Assembly: GCA_907163345.1 (NCBI GenBank)
Contig: CAJQUN010000061.1
Span: 310,001 to 374,000 of the forward strand
Direction of reading: 5' to 3'
Source: Haberlea rhodopensis
Taxonomy: Eukaryota > Streptophyta > Magnoliopsida > Lamiales > Gesneriaceae
Length of the DNA: 64,000 nucleotides
Below, piece by piece: positions 21,119 to 33,460 of the stretch. The first letter of the stretch is position 1. Each line of letters starts with the position of its first letter. The translations under genes were made by a program, and so were the position numbers. The notes below the pieces were generated by a model. That model was not told the origin of the DNA. It saw only the letters and a list, made by a program, of their open reading frames with translations, and did no database searches.

Positions 21119-23642
21119 ATGGCTACCATAACTCACAACTCTCTCTCCGTTGAGTTCAATGATATTTACAGGGCTGAAGATGCAGAGATGGTCTCCATTT
21201 TACGAGCTTTGGAATCGTCTGGATTACGGAATTTTCTGGAGTGTGGCACGGTGGTTTACGAATCAGAGATTCATGAAATGTTTGCCAATGCTGTATCCCA
21301 GAAGACATCTATCTCCACCTCTGTAAAGGGCAAGCCATTTGAAATCTCACCGATGACGCTGGCCAAGACCTTTGGTCTACCCAACTCCGGACTGACCGAG
21401 TTTGGGCAGATTCCTCAAGCTTCTGTCACAGCTCTTCAGGGGAAGATTTCTATCTTTGGCCACCGCCTGCAGCCCTCATTCAAAAAGAAGGAAACACTCT
21501 TTCATTTCCAGGTGCTGTGCGAAATTGTGGGCAAGCCATTATTGGGCAAAGCTGGAAGTTTTGATGCCGTCACTGCCGAGAAGTTCAGGGCCATGGCTGC
21601 TATTGTTTCCGGACAGAAGATGAACTGGTCCGTGATTTTATTTGGAGTCCTGATGGAAACAGTGATTGCCTCCAAACAAGCCATCTGCTTTGCTGTTCCT
21701 CTCAGCAAGCTACTGGAAACTTTGGACATTGAGCTGGGGAAGCAGTCTGCTCTGAGTCCCTTCAAAATTCTCAACTCCAAAGGGCTAGCACTGCTGAAGT
21801 CCAAGAGCGCTCCACCTACCCCTACTGATCTGGTGGCAGTCAAGATTGAGAAGGGAGAAGAACAGGCTGTTGCTCGCAAACCTCGAGTCAAGTGAAAGTT
21901 ATCTATCCAGACTGACTCTAAAGAAACCCAGTCTGCTCCATCGCCACCAACCAAGCCCCTTCCCAAGAAGCCAAGAACCCATATTACCAAACCAATCAAA
22001 ACTCTACCTCTCAAAACATTACCCATATTGCCTCCAACAAAAGCCACCCCTGCACCCCAACCTACAACCCAAATTTCAACCACTTCAACCACTGCACCCA
22101 AAGTAACCATCCGAGTCCCCTCTACCATTCCCATGGTCAAAGGGATTGTTATCACTGAGTTGGGAGATTATACCCAATCAGGGATCAAGTCCCCTTCCTC
22201 CACCGGCAAGGGAAAGCCATTCTCTCCGAACCACTCTCCTCTAAGCCCAAATCTGCAGCACAGACAGCAATTGACATTGCTATGGAGGACGTTGAAGAGA
22301 AAGTGAAGGAGCTCATTATGGTTTTTGATGAGTACGTCGAGTACAGAACGATCAACCATATTGAGATGTTCTTCGGCAAACTCAGACGCCTTCAGAAAAT
22401 GGAAGAAGAAGTTCTGAAGGGGACAGAGACCGATGATGTTCGGATTGCTGTGCAGCGCAAAGAGCTCTTTCAGGCCAATCAAAGATTCAGACTGGCGACC
22501 TTGCTCTTAGCTGCTAAGAAAGCGAACTTCGATCCGATTGCTCCAACTGCCAGAGATGATGGGGCTGTTATTGCTCAATTAGAGATGGATATTCATGCTC
22601 TCCATTTAGCTGTCCGATTTCAACGACAGAAAATCAGCATATTCACTCCAATAACCAGCCCGGATCATCCCTCTGCAAGCAAGACTCTGGCAGAACCTTT
22701 CATTGAGGTTATTCCCTCTGGAGCAGCAGACCATACTGCAGATCGCGCAGCAGACCAGACTGCAGATCGCACAGCAGACAGACTGCAGATCGCGCAGCAG
22801 ATCAGACTGCAGAACTAGTAGCAGATCAGACAGCGGAGCAGCCATTGCCTAATGCTCCGTCTGCTACAGAAGATGAACCATTGAATGTCTTGTTGGACTC
22901 TCCAACAACATCTATTCCGTTGGGATCATCAGTCTCCCACGTTCAAATCAGTCCAACCGCAGAACTTGCAACAGTTGGCGCACCAGAGTTCGTCGATCCG
23001 GATCTGGTGGTGTCCACAGTTGTTGCAGCTCTACAAATTGAGGAGCTCTCCAGACCCAGCACTCCTCCAGTCCAATTAGATGAATATATGGCTTTCATAC
23101 AAGCATTTTCTTCAGATCTGGTCACCTTGATCCGGTCCGAAAGTCACCAAGCTGCTGTATCTTCAATTATACCGATTGCTGAAGAAGATGATCATGCATT
23201 GTCATCATCAGATCACTCTCCAAGCCAACTATCTGATGCACCTCCATCCCTGGCACGGACCCTTCAGCACTTATCTGACAACTGCCTGTCACTCTCTCAA
23301 CGTGTTATAGAAGTTCATCAAGGTCAGAGGGTTACAGCTTTGGACTTTGATTCATTCAAAGAGAAGATGACAGCCAGTATCGGCAGCCTTCAGCGAGGAC
23401 TGAACGATTTGTTCTCTCAGCAAGCCACTTATAAGAACAGCCTGAGAAAAGAGCAGATCGAGCTGGCCACTGAAGTTAGAGCATCCGTCGCCAATTCCCT
23501 CCGCGCTCAAGACGTTCGTCTTGACGCTATCAGCGTTCAGCTAGCACAAGTTGTAGATTTTCTCCAAGAGATTGCTGCTGACAAAAAGGGGGAAAAGAAA
23601 ATAGACTTCAAGCCGCATCAGTCTCAGTCTTCAAGAAAATAG
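21119..23642 (+). pseudogene. Third ORF of inner SIRE-like element (unknown protein), broken in three frames
   Basis: Starting at ATG 21119, the N-terminal 258 codons read a globular region with FEISPMTLAKTFGLPNSGL and FDAVTAEKFRAMAAI; a stop at 21895 follows KPRVK. The outer copy has a sense codon there. A Pro/Thr-rich linker (PPTKATPAPQPTT) follows, then a one-base shift near 22216, a helical segment (MEDVEEKVKELIMVFDEYVEY), an ADQTADR repeat with another shift, and a final open stretch 22845-23642 ending in a coiled-coil-like tail. Total about 840 codons. No signal peptide or convincing membrane anchor is visible. SIRE elements often carry an 'env-like' ORF at this position, but I see no sequence feature of an envelope protein. 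The N-terminal region may relate to the plant-transposon domains found in many TE annotations; unverified. Confidence 0.75.
22721..22846 (+). repeat. GCAGATCGC/GCAGACCAG short repeats encoding ADR/ADQ
   Basis: About ten degenerate copies of a 12-24 bp unit (GCAGATCGCGCAGCAGACCAG) code for alternating Ala-Asp-Arg and Ala-Asp-Gln. A two-base irregularity in the repeat (GCAGACAGACTG) shifts the reading frame. The outer copy has an equivalent but diverged repeat at about 14230-14330. Confidence 0.75.
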
Positions 23643-23905
23643 ATTTATTAAATATTCAGACTGTCTGTATGCAAGATTGTTGGTGATCAATAAAGAAATA
23701 TTTCCTTTGTTAAGTCCTTGTTCATTTATTTTGAACTAAAATAAAAGGCTTAATAATAAAAGGCTCAATCGATCCAACTTAATAATGTTCATTTATTTTG
23801 AACAAGAAGAAGTAATCGATCCGAAAGCATACGCTTCAGAGTTCTTATCAGACTGGTTAAAAAGACTTAGAAGCTAGGTTTTGTCATCATCAAAACGGGG
23901 GAATT
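23643..23905 (+). other. 3' UTR and polypurine tract of inner SIRE-like element
   Basis: Noncoding. AAAACGGGGGAATT at 23892-23905 directly precedes the 3' LTR and serves as the plus-strand primer. Confidence 0.8.
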
Positions 23906-25085
23906 TGTTAGTTCCAAACTTAATCGATAAGATTTTAAAGATGACAAAACATATCAGACCGGATTGAGAGAAATCATACTGACCAGATCGATCGCCCAAA
24001 ACAGATCAAGCTGATAAGATGACAAAGCATATCAGACCGGATCGAGAGTAATCAGACTGACCAGATCCATAGCTCAAAACAGAACAAGCTGATAAGGCAT
24101 ATCGCATATCAGACCGGATCGATAAGATATCAGACTGACTATATCGAAGCTTCAGATCGATCTCAATCTTTATCAGATCAGAGCAGTCAAGGATGCATAA
24201 AGAGTGGCTCTTCAGTCCGAATCATTAACGGCTATTTATTGTAGCATTTAATGTCGCAATTAATGCTACAAAGGACCAAAGACTGAAGATTACCATAAAA
24301 GGTAAGAAGACAAAGAAGAGCTTACATGACAGTCGCCGAAAGCATGAACCAGAACGGTAAGTATCGTGAAGAAGAAGACTGTAGCTTACTCAGAGATTAA
24401 GCAAACTCAAGAGTTGCACATTAAGGGAAATAATGTCGTTGGTACATGCAACTATAAAAGGATGCAACAACAATACAGAGATAAGACTCTCGCTGATCAA
24501 TCTATAAACGCACAAGAAAAGCAAAACAACACAAGCTTACAAACTCAGAAGCTCTCGAGCTGAAATTATTCTCAAGCACGATTACATTGTAATAGTTGAT
24601 CATTTAGGATCACTGTGCGCATCTTGTGTATTCTGTATTGAAAAATAGAAGTGAGAAACAAATTGTAACTGTCAGACAGAGAGTGTCTGAAATGATCGAG
24701 TGACTAGGAGTTTCAGTCTGGTAGTGAGGTAAATCCATCTGAATCGGGTTTGTACAACAGGATTGTATAAATCAAAGTTTTCTAGTAGAAACCTTCCTTA
24801 ATTGGAAGAAGGGGAGACGTAGAAGGATTACACCACCTTCGAACTTCCAGAAACATATCATGTGTCTTATCTTTCTGCACTCGTTCTTTCATTCAAGCCA
24901 TCGAGCCGTTCTTACAAATATAAAAACAGACCGTTCCGCACTTATACATTCAATGGTCTGTTCTATAAAAGAGTTGATTAAGAAACAGATTTCTTTCACT
25001 AATCCGAAAGAAATCACAAGGGATTAATTTTTTCAAGGAGTGTTCATTCACCCCCCCCCCTAAACACTCCGGACCGATCCTAACA
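23906..25085 (+). repeat. 3' LTR of inner SIRE-like element
   Basis: It runs from TGTTAGTTCC to GATCCTAACA and matches 14452-15627 with about 30 scattered differences and a longer C-run (ten C at about 25051-25060). Confidence 0.92.
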
Positions 25086-26539
25086 ATATTCATTTCCAGT
25101 TGGGCAATAACAGCACCATCATCTTTGGCAGTTGGAATGTTCAGATCGAAATTTGCTTTCTTAGCGGCCAAGAGCAAATTCGCCAGTCTGAATCTCTGGT
25201 TGGCCTGAAAGAGATCTTTGCGAAGCACTGCGACTCTAACAACATCCGTCTCTGTCCCCTTAAGGACTTCTTCTTCCATTTTCTGCAGTCTTCTCAGCTT
25301 GCCGAAGAACATATCAATGTGGTTGATCGTTCTGTACTCGACATATTCATCAAAGACCACAATGAGCGCCTTGACCTTTTCTTCAACATCCTCCATAGCG
25401 ATGTCGATGGCTGTTTGCGCGGCAGATTTTGGTTTGGAGGAGAGGGGTTCAGTGAGAATGGCTTTGCCCTTGCCGGTGGAAGATGGAGATTTGATCCCTG
25501 ATTGGGTGTAGTCTCCCAATTCAGTGATAACAATCCCTTTGACCACGAGAATGGCAGAGGGGACTCGGATGGTTACTTTGGGTGCAGTGGTTGAAGCTGT
25601 TGAAGGTTGGGTTGTAGGTTGGGGTGCAGGGGTGGCTTTTGTGGGAGGCAATATGGGTAGGGTTTTGATTGGCTTGGTGATCTGGGTTCTTGGCTTTTTG
25701 GGAGGGGGCTTGGCTGGAGATGAAGGAGCAGACTGAGTTTCCTCGGAGTTAGTCTGAATGGTCAATTTGCGCTTGACTCGAGGTCTTCGAGCAGCAGTCT
25801 GTTCCTTTCTCAATCTTGACAGCCACCAGATCGATAGGAGTGGGTGGAGCACTCTTAGACTTTAGGAGAGTCAGTCCCTTGGAGTTGAGAATTTTAAACG
25901 GACTTAGCGCGGACGGCTTCCCCAGCTCGATGTCCAGCGTCTCCAGTAGCTTGCTTAAAGGCACAGCAAAACAGACAGCCTGTTTGGAGGCGATGACTGT
26001 CTCAAGTAGAACTCCAAATAATATTGCAGACCAGTTCATCTTCTGGCCTTAGTGAATAGCAGCCATGGCCCGGAACTTCTCAGCAGTAACAGCATCATAG
26101 CTTCCGGGTTTGCCCAATAATGGCTTGCCAACGATCTCGCATAACACCTGGAAATGAAAGAAATTTCCTTCTTCTTGAATGAAGGCTGCAGGCGGTGGCC
26201 AAATATGGATACCTTCCCCTGAAGAGCCGTGAGAGAAGCTTGAGGAATCTGGCCAAACTCAGTCAGTCCGGAGTTGGGAAGACCAAAGGTCTTTGCCAGC
26301 GTCATCGGAGAGATTTCAAAAGATTTGCCCTTTACGGAAGTGGAGATGGATGTCTTCTGTGATACAGCATTGGCGAACAGTTCGCGAATCTCCGACTCGT
26401 AAACCACCGTGCCACACTCCAGAAAATTCCTTAATTCAGATGATTCCAAAATTTTGAAAATAGAGACCATTTCTGGATCTTCAGCCCTGTAGATATCATC
26501 GAACTCAACGGAGAGAGAGTTGTGAGTGATAGTAGCCAT
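25086..26539 (-). pseudogene. Third ORF of outer SIRE-like element, N-terminal half
   Basis: Reading leftward from ATG 26539 (MATITHNSLSVEFDDIY) it is colinear with the inner copy. A frameshift near 26165 and a stop near 26050 break the first domain. The frame 26039-25749 then carries FGVLLETVIASKQAVCFAVPLSKLLETLDIELG; a further shift near 25800 moves to the frame 25852-25086, which spans the Pro-rich linker and the EDVEEKVKALIVVFDEYVEY segment without a stop. The inner element cuts it at VIAQLEMN. The middle linker is open here where the inner copy has a stop and a shift, so the defects are independent. Confidence 0.82.
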
Positions 26540-26942
26540 TTGAGTGTAATGAAAAATGATAAGAGTTTGAAAAAAAAATATGAGAGAGTTAGAGAGCAGA
26601 CAACGGTAAATTGTAAAAAGTGAATGAAAATGAAATGTTCAGCCCGCTAAATAAGATAGAGAAGACACGTGTCTTTGTCTCGATGACTGATCATTAAAAA
26701 CATTCAAAATAAACGGACAGGATGAAAGAGAGATAAGGCGGTTAAAATTGTGATCAGTCCAGGCTGTTTTAAACAATTATTTTATTTAAAGATTTGTTGA
26801 CCAGACAGATCATGGGATAACATCAGATTTGACATAGATCGGTCTGAAAGTTCGGACCGGTCTGTGTCTTTCTGAACATTGTATTATCGATCTGTGCCAG
26901 CATACAATCTTTAAAATATAAAAGAATAAAACTTCTAAATCA
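26540..26942 (-). promoter_or_regulatory. pol-third ORF spacer of outer element, with conserved G-box palindrome
   Basis: This is the counterpart of 20713-21118. The palindrome AAGACACGTGTCTT is identical at 26662-26675, and the leader before the ATG at 26539 is again pyrimidine-rich on the minus strand. Flanking text is about 85-90% similar by eye. Confidence 0.45.
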
Positions 26943-29900
26943 TCAAGTTAAATCTATTAAACCAAGAATTTGACGAAAATAATTAAACTTAGCCTCAGGA
27001 AGTGGTTTGGTGAAGATATCTGCTGCTTGCTGCTCTGTTGAAATATGCTCGATCCAAATTTCCTTTTTGCCAACATGATCTCGAATAAAATGATGTCTGA
27101 TATCAATATGCTTTGTTCGAGAGTGCAAAACTGGATTATACGTTATAGCTATTGCACTTGTGTTGTCACAAAATATCGGAGATTCAACAGCTTGAATGCC
27201 ATAGTCTTTGAGCTGGTGTTGAATCCAGAGCATTTGAGCGCAACAGCTTCCAGCGGCAAGATATTCTGCTTCAGCTGTAGATGTGGCAATAGATGTTTGC
27301 TTCTTGCTAAACCAAGAGATCAATCTTTCACCTAAAAACTAACATGTTCCACTGGTGCTTTTACGATCAATCTTACAGCCAGCATAGTCTGCGTCTGAAT
27401 ATCCGATTAAGCTGAAATTTGAATCTTTGGAATACCAAAGACCAACGTTCTGAGATCCTTTCAAGTATTACAGACTACGCTTAGCAGCAATAAAGTGTGA
27501 TTGCTTTGGTTCTGACTGAAATCTAGCGCACATACAGACTGAGAACATAATATCAGGCCGGCTCGCTGTAAGATACAAGAGCAATCCGATCAGTCCGCGA
27601 TACATAGATACTTCAACTGTTGTTCCCCCTTCGTCTTTATCTAACTTGATTGTAGGACTCATTGGAGTTGATGCAGTTGAACACGTTTTCATTCCGAATC
27701 TCTTGAGAGGCTCTTTGGTATACTTTGTTTGATTTATGAAAATGCCATTGTTGAGCTGTTTGACTTGGAGACCCAGAAAGAATGAAAGTTCTCCCATCAT
27801 ACTCATCTCAAACTGTCCCTGCATTAACTTAGAGAATTTCTCGCATAATTTGGGGTTAGTTGACCCAAAAATGATATCGTCAACATAAATTTGAACTAAC
27901 AAAGTATGTTCCCCCTTAATAAATTTAAACAGAGTTTTATCCACTGAGCCGATCTGAAAATCATGGTTCAGCAGAAATTGAGACAGAGTGTCATACCAGC
28001 CTCTTGGAGCTTGTTTTAGTCCATATACTGCTTTATTCAGTAGATATACATGGTCTAGAAATGAGTGGTTCTGAAAGCCAGGAGGTTGCTCAATGTAGAC
28101 TTCCTCCTGAAGCTTACCATTAAGAAAGGCACTCTTTACATCCATTTGATATACATTGAAGTCTTTAAAAGCAGCATAAGCAAGAAATATTCGGATCGCT
28201 TCAAGTCTGGCGACTGGTGCAAAAGATTCATCGAAGTCAATTCCTTCTTCTTGTCGGAATCCTTGCGCCACCAGTCTGGCTTTGTTTCTAACCACAACTC
28301 CATCTGCGTCTAGCTTGTTTCTGAAGACCCATCTGGTTCCAATAACAGGCAGATCGCTTGGTCTGGGGGTTAGACTCCAAACTTGATTTTGTTCAAATTG
28401 ATTAAGCTCTTCTTGCATGGCCTTAATCCAGTTGAAATCAGTCAAAGCTTCATCAATCTTTTTAGGTTCCAGATTTGATATGAATGCAGCATGAGTGAAT
28501 TCATCCATCATCTGTCCTCTGGTTCTAATCGGTGCAGAAGGACTTCCAATTACTAGATCAGGTGGATGCCTCTTTGTCCATCGATAGCTTGATTCTGGAT
28601 TGTCTGGACCAGACGGATGAGTAGAAGCAGCATTATCAGCATCTGATTTAATATTCGAGTGAGGATCATCCGGATCGGCTCGATCTGAAGGAGCTTCATT
28701 GCCTTGATCCGGTCTGTCTGGTACTTCAGGTTCCGGTGGATTGTCTCTTGACCTGTTAGCTACAATCTCATCATCACTGTTAGCTTCGAGATGGATATTT
28801 TCCATCTGATTTTGAATTGATTCCTTGTTACCCTCAATACATAAAGATTCATCAAAAACTACATGAACTGATTCTTCTACAGTTAAAGTGCGATTATTGA
28901 AAACTCTAAAAGCTTTGCTATTTGATGAATATCCTAAGAATATCCCATTATCTGATTTAGCTTCAAATGCTGTAAGATGATTCTTACCATTGTTGTGAAC
29001 GAAGCATTTGCAACCAAATACATGAAGGTGAGAGATAGACGGTCTGTTACCAGTCCATATCTCATATGGGGTGAGATTCAACTTCTTGTTAATCATAGAC
29101 CGATTTTGAGTGTAGCATGCAGTATTTACAGCTTCTGCCCAGAACTTTTGCAAGATTCCAGAATCAGCAAGCATTGTTCTTGCTGCCTCTTTAAGCGTTC
29201 TGTTTCTTCGTTCTGCAACTCCATTTTGTTGGGGAGTTTGGGCGGCTGAAAATTCGTGCTTAATTCCTTGATCTTCTAGACAGGATTCAAGATTCTGATT
29301 TGAAAACTCAGTGCCTTTGTCACTTCGAATCCTGTCTATGCTTGATGATTTCTCATTCTGAGTGCGTTTCAGCAGCTTGATCAATTTCGGACCGGTCTGA
29401 TCTTTACTGCTCAAAAATATAGTCCAATTAAAACGTGAGTAATCATCAATAACAACAAGAGTATACCTCATTCCCCCTAAACTTGTTATTGGTATAGGAC
29501 CAAACAAGTCCATATGTAATAATTCTAAGCAACGTGAGGAGGATTTGGCATTCTTGTTTTTGAAGGATGATCTGATCTGTTTGCCCATTTGGCAAGCTTC
29601 ACAGATCTTATCCTTGGCAAAATCGATCTTGGGCAGACCGACAACTAAATCATGTTTACATAGGCTAGATATAGTCTTAAAGTTTAGATGATTCAAGCGT
29701 TTATGCCATAGCCAGTGTTTATTATCATTATTAGCGATGAAGCATGTAGGATTATCAGGTTGAGCACAATTCCAGTTAATCTTATATGTATTTCCGTTTC
29801 TGATTCCTACAAGCATGGTCATACCGTCTGACGATTTAACAGTGCAAGTGTGTTTGTGAAATTCTACAGCATAACCATTATCACACTGTTGACTTATACT

Positions 29901-30010
29901 AATCAGATTATAGCAAAGATTTTCAACTAACAGCACATCATTGATAATAATATTACCATGTGACGAGAACACCCACTGTCTAAGTACCAGTCTGATACAA
30001 GATTCTTCGG
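26943..30010 (-). pseudogene. Pol of outer SIRE-like element (integrase-RT-RNase H largely open)
   Basis: The open frame of about 825 codons (29947-27468) covers integrase (HKRLNH...CEACQMG; LHMDLFGP, RSDKGTEF, NGVAERRNRT) and RT (QMDVKSAFLNG at about 28116-28144 and YVDD at 27875-27886), so the RT catalytic residues are all present. Two point-mutation stops follow in RNase H, at 27467 (AAA to TAA class, in AKRSL-stop-YLKG) and near 27343 (CAA to TAG class). RNase H otherwise runs to 26943 with STAEAEYLA and HIDIRHHFIRD. At the protease end, about 109 bp are missing relative to the inner copy between CATG repeats (near 29960), removing GDNSKGK and shifting the DSG motif out of frame. Confidence 0.9.
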
Positions 30011-30395
30011 TACCTGTCATCAAACAAAATTATTGTTGGTACCCAATCCTACTTGGGTCCAGAACGGATTAGCCCTTTGGGAACCCACACCTGTATCAGC
30101 TTTAATGGCTTGTGTGTGTCTGGTGTGCTGTGAGCTGATCTATTTCGATGTTGTGTGTGATAATGTGTGCGATATGGAAACCTTTGATTCTCATAAGGTA
30201 GTCTATATCTTCGTTGAACTGGTTTTGAATTATAGTAGTTGGATGGTCTTCCTTGCCTTAGATTTTACATTTTTAGATTTGGTCTGAAAGACGCAAAGCT
30301 TGCTGGTGCCTTTTCTTTGGCTTGGTTAACATATCCAATCCCTTTTCTCAAACCTTGATTCACGAAAGAGACTCCGTTTGAATTGTAGGTGCTTC
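30011..30395 (-). pseudogene. Gag C-terminal remainder of outer SIRE-like element
   Basis: This continues the gag cut at 47689. On the minus strand it reads QTGVSFVNQGLRKGIGYVNQ, then a shifted basic tail (SKPVQRRYRLP), then WVPKGLIRSGPK ending in TAG at 30049-30051, the same position as in the inner copy. TGATGA (30018-30023) precedes the protease as in the inner copy. The first five bases of the junction, GCTTC (30391-30395), are the gypsy target duplication. Confidence 0.85.
30391..30395. repeat. Target-site duplication GCTTC (left)
   Basis: Identical to 47685-47689 on the other side of the gypsy array. Joining the flanks through one GCTTC gives the uninterrupted gag sequence seen in the inner SIRE-like copy (…GAAGCACCTAC…). 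Confidence 0.93.
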
Positions 30396-33163
30396 TGTAA
30401 GGCCCGTTGCTAATTAATTATAATTAATCACGAGTTAGCAAACCCAGATTAATTAAGATTGAGATTTTCGACTCAATGTGTTCTGATTAAAAGATGAATT
30501 ATTGGAGGAATTTCATTAAAGGCGGGAAATGTGGATATCGAACATGACATGATACATTTAGGAGCACCACATGGCACCATGTGTAAGAAAAAATGGAGAA
30601 AATTCCTCCCATGTTTAAACAAAGCCTCGGCCACCTCTTCTTTTGTCATCAATTTTCCTTTATTCAATTAATTAATTCAAGATGAATTTATCACTTTATG
30701 ATTGAACACAACACTTGGCATAAAGAAGGAAGAGTCTTGCAACAACTCACTCACCCATTTCATAGAAACCATCGGCCATGACATTTCCCTCTTTCCTATT
30801 TTTTTTCTCTCCACTTAATAAGACTTCTTCTCTCCTCTCCTCCTAATTAATTCGAAATTCTCCCCACTTCCAGCCATCATTCCTCTTGAAATGGTGGTTA
30901 AAACCCACATGCAATGGAGGAATGGGAAGCATCAAGATTGGGCGAGTAGAGGATATCAAGAAGATTCAAAATTTGGAAAAAAAAAAAGTGGAATTCTAGC
31001 AAGGACAGAAACATGTGACTGAAACTTTGAGTAGGGTGATGGTTCATGCCCAAACCTTGAAGGTATAACCTTCTTTTTAAGTTTTAATTTAGTGGGTTTG
31101 AGTGTTAGGGTCGAAAATCATGAGTTTTTGCAAGAAAACTTACTGTAAAAAAAAAAAAAAAAAAAAAAAAAAGGAATCTGCAGAAAGTTGATGTTGCATG
31201 CAGTAGATGATTTCGAAAATTCGATTTACTTAGTCTCGGAATCTGACTTTGAGCCTCAAACAAAAGTTGTAGATATAAGTGTTGTCGTCCTGTGGTTAAA
31301 AGTTGAGATGTTTTGGACTTAAAATGAGTGAGTCATGATGTTTGTACCACAAGGTGCACAATCTGGGACATGCATGTAGGCTGGTTGCACATGCAGTGTG
31401 TTCATGGTAAATCTGGGCAAAATGTGCTACGATTTTGACCTTGGTGTCTGCATAAAAGATGTAAAACTTTGAGTTATCTTGCATTAGAAACTGGCCTCAC
31501 ATGATTTGGAGTTTTCGTGTGTAAGATATGAAATTTTCCCTAGAACCGCTCACTCTGTCAAAACAGAATATGAGTATTTTTTAAATCTGGCATACTTTGC
31601 TTTGCATGTGCCTTTAGATGAGCGAACTAGCTTCTGAACTTCAAATATGAACTGTATTACTTTGGGTTTTCGTGAGTTTCCAACTAGCCTCAAGTCATTT
31701 GGACATCATATGAATTTAATATGAAGTTTATACAAAATTGGGTCAAGCTGAAATTTGGTAAATTGTCCTGTTTTTCTAGCAGATTGTTCTTGGCCATTTT
31801 ACCTAGGCTAAATGAACGAATTTGAAGATGAGTTGAACTGATGAAATGTTCATTTTTGAGTTAGCTTTGAAAATAAATTGGACCCATATGAGTTTATTAG
31901 GAATCGGACAAGTTATGAGCCGATCTCTACACTTGCGCAGACTAAAATTTAGAGAATTGGTTTTGGGTCTAAGTTTGAGTTTTATTTTGATAAGTTTAAG
32001 ACTAGTATGTGACATTATGTTGTATTTGGAACTGTTATGACCAGGTTAATAGATTCCGGTGTTGACTCGAGAAGTCTCGGTAGATTAGCTTGGGTCGAGG
32101 TACGTTGAAATGAGTTTTATCATGACGTCTGGCAAAGGCGTGTAATGATACTACTGTATGACCTTGTCATTATTTGATTTATCTGACTTATTTGTCACTA
32201 TATGATTCTTATGTGACTATATGACATGATGAATATCTTGGATTACATGATATGTGAAATTACATGATTGTATATACTTTCACATTAGATTGCATGATAT
32301 ATTGAGTTGCATATGTCATTTGATGCATAAATGATTCATGGGCATATCATATTGATCTATCATTCCTTTGATATCCATGATTTGACTGAGTTGACTTACT
32401 CTGAGTGTCGGGTACGACGAGCATGGCGATGACAGGCAGTATAGGTAGTAACTGTAGTCACGTGCAGGTGCGACTCGACCTAGACACGAGGGCTGGATGC
32501 AGTAACGTACATAGGATGAGTTTTCCTAGCGCAATGTACGTATACTGTCACCCTCTGCTCGAGCTTTGATGATTTGATGATACCTTCCTTTGGACTCCGA
32601 TTTGGTATCTTGAGATTCGATTCTTTGTACCCATTCATACATCGCATTCATACATGGTATGCATTGCATGATACTTTGTCATTCTTGACGTGATTCTATT
32701 TATTTCTCGTACTGGGTTCTGACCCCCTTCGCGGGGGGCTGTCATGTCTTTGTTGTATGGGCATGGCAGGTGGTACAGGTAGACGTACTGCGGATGCTCG
32801 AGGTTAAGCATCGATGAATACCGGAGCTCCTTGAGAGCGAGCTCAGGTTATGCTTTATGTTTTGAGTCCCAGTAGTTGTTAGAGTATTTTGACTTCTGTT
32901 TTAAATTTACCGGGGTATGCCCCGAGTATCTGTATTTTAATTATGCTACTAACGGTTGATGTTATACTTGGTAATTATGTGATGATCAACATGTTAAATT
33001 TGAAACTGGAATTATATATTTTCAGTATCAGTATATATGTATCACCTAAAAGCGAAAAATTTTTAGGGCCGTTTGACAAGACATTTGAAATAAATCTTCC
33101 GCTGTTTACGCAAATTAATCATTATATGTTAATTAAACACCACATTAGGATCGGGCCCTCACA
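30396..33163 (+). repeat. LTR1 of the gypsy array
   Basis: It runs TGTAAGGCCC to GGGCCCTCACA. It contains an A26 run (31147-31172), an A11 run near 30977, and a GC hairpin CCCCC-TTCGC-GGGGG near 32723-32737 typical of chromovirus LTRs. It differs from LTR3 at eight substitutions and a few homopolymer/one-base indels that I could count. Short frames in it, repeated in all three LTRs, are not genes. Confidence 0.95.
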
Positions 33164-33460
33164 TTATGGTATCAGAGCATAATCTGGGATATGCTCGAAC
33201 TAGAGTTAGGACACTGAGTATAGACACAAATGAATTGTTTGTGCATGTGTCTGACTATCTGATTTATATGCTCTTGCCTGCTATGTTTACATGTTCGATA
33301 ATGAAGTTTTATACATGTAATGGATTATTGAGCAGGGATAATTAGTGGTCATATCTCTGAATATTTTAAATATGCTGAGTTGCATATAATGTAGGGAATT
33401 TGAATGCTGAGTTGCATATATTATGCTGAGTTGCATATAATTTTGAGAATTTTATCTGTT
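33164..33460 (+). other. PBS and leader, unit 1
   Basis: TGGTATCAGAGC at 33167-33178 is the tRNA-iMet primer site, three bases after the LTR. Three copies of GCTGAGTTGCATA lie at 33374-33445. Confidence 0.85.

Larger units (their letters stand above)
14452..25085 (+). mobile_element. Inner SIRE-like copia element (10.6 kb), inserted in the outer one
   Basis: It is a complete element from LTR to LTR, TG/CA bounded, flanked by ATATC (14447-14451) and ATATT (25086-25090), a 5-bp target duplication with one mismatch. The order is LTR, PBS, gag, protease, integrase, RT, RNase H, noncoding spacer, third ORF, PPT, LTR. It is inserted in the third ORF of a related element in opposite orientation. 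Inner and outer LTRs differ clearly (for example the segment before the GTGTTCAT block), so they are separate subfamilies. The inner LTR pair differs at about 30 positions by eye. At least seven frameshifts or stops make it defective. Confidence 0.92.

Noticed and set aside
21502..22155. Long minus-strand frame (217 codons) opposite the third ORF
   Set aside because: It is the antisense shadow of the third ORF, rich in Val/Gly from the complement of Pro/Thr codons.
31803..32040. Frames repeated three times in the 7.26-kb units (also at 39065 and 46323)
   Set aside because: They are in LTR sequence on both strands at once and repeat only because the LTR does.
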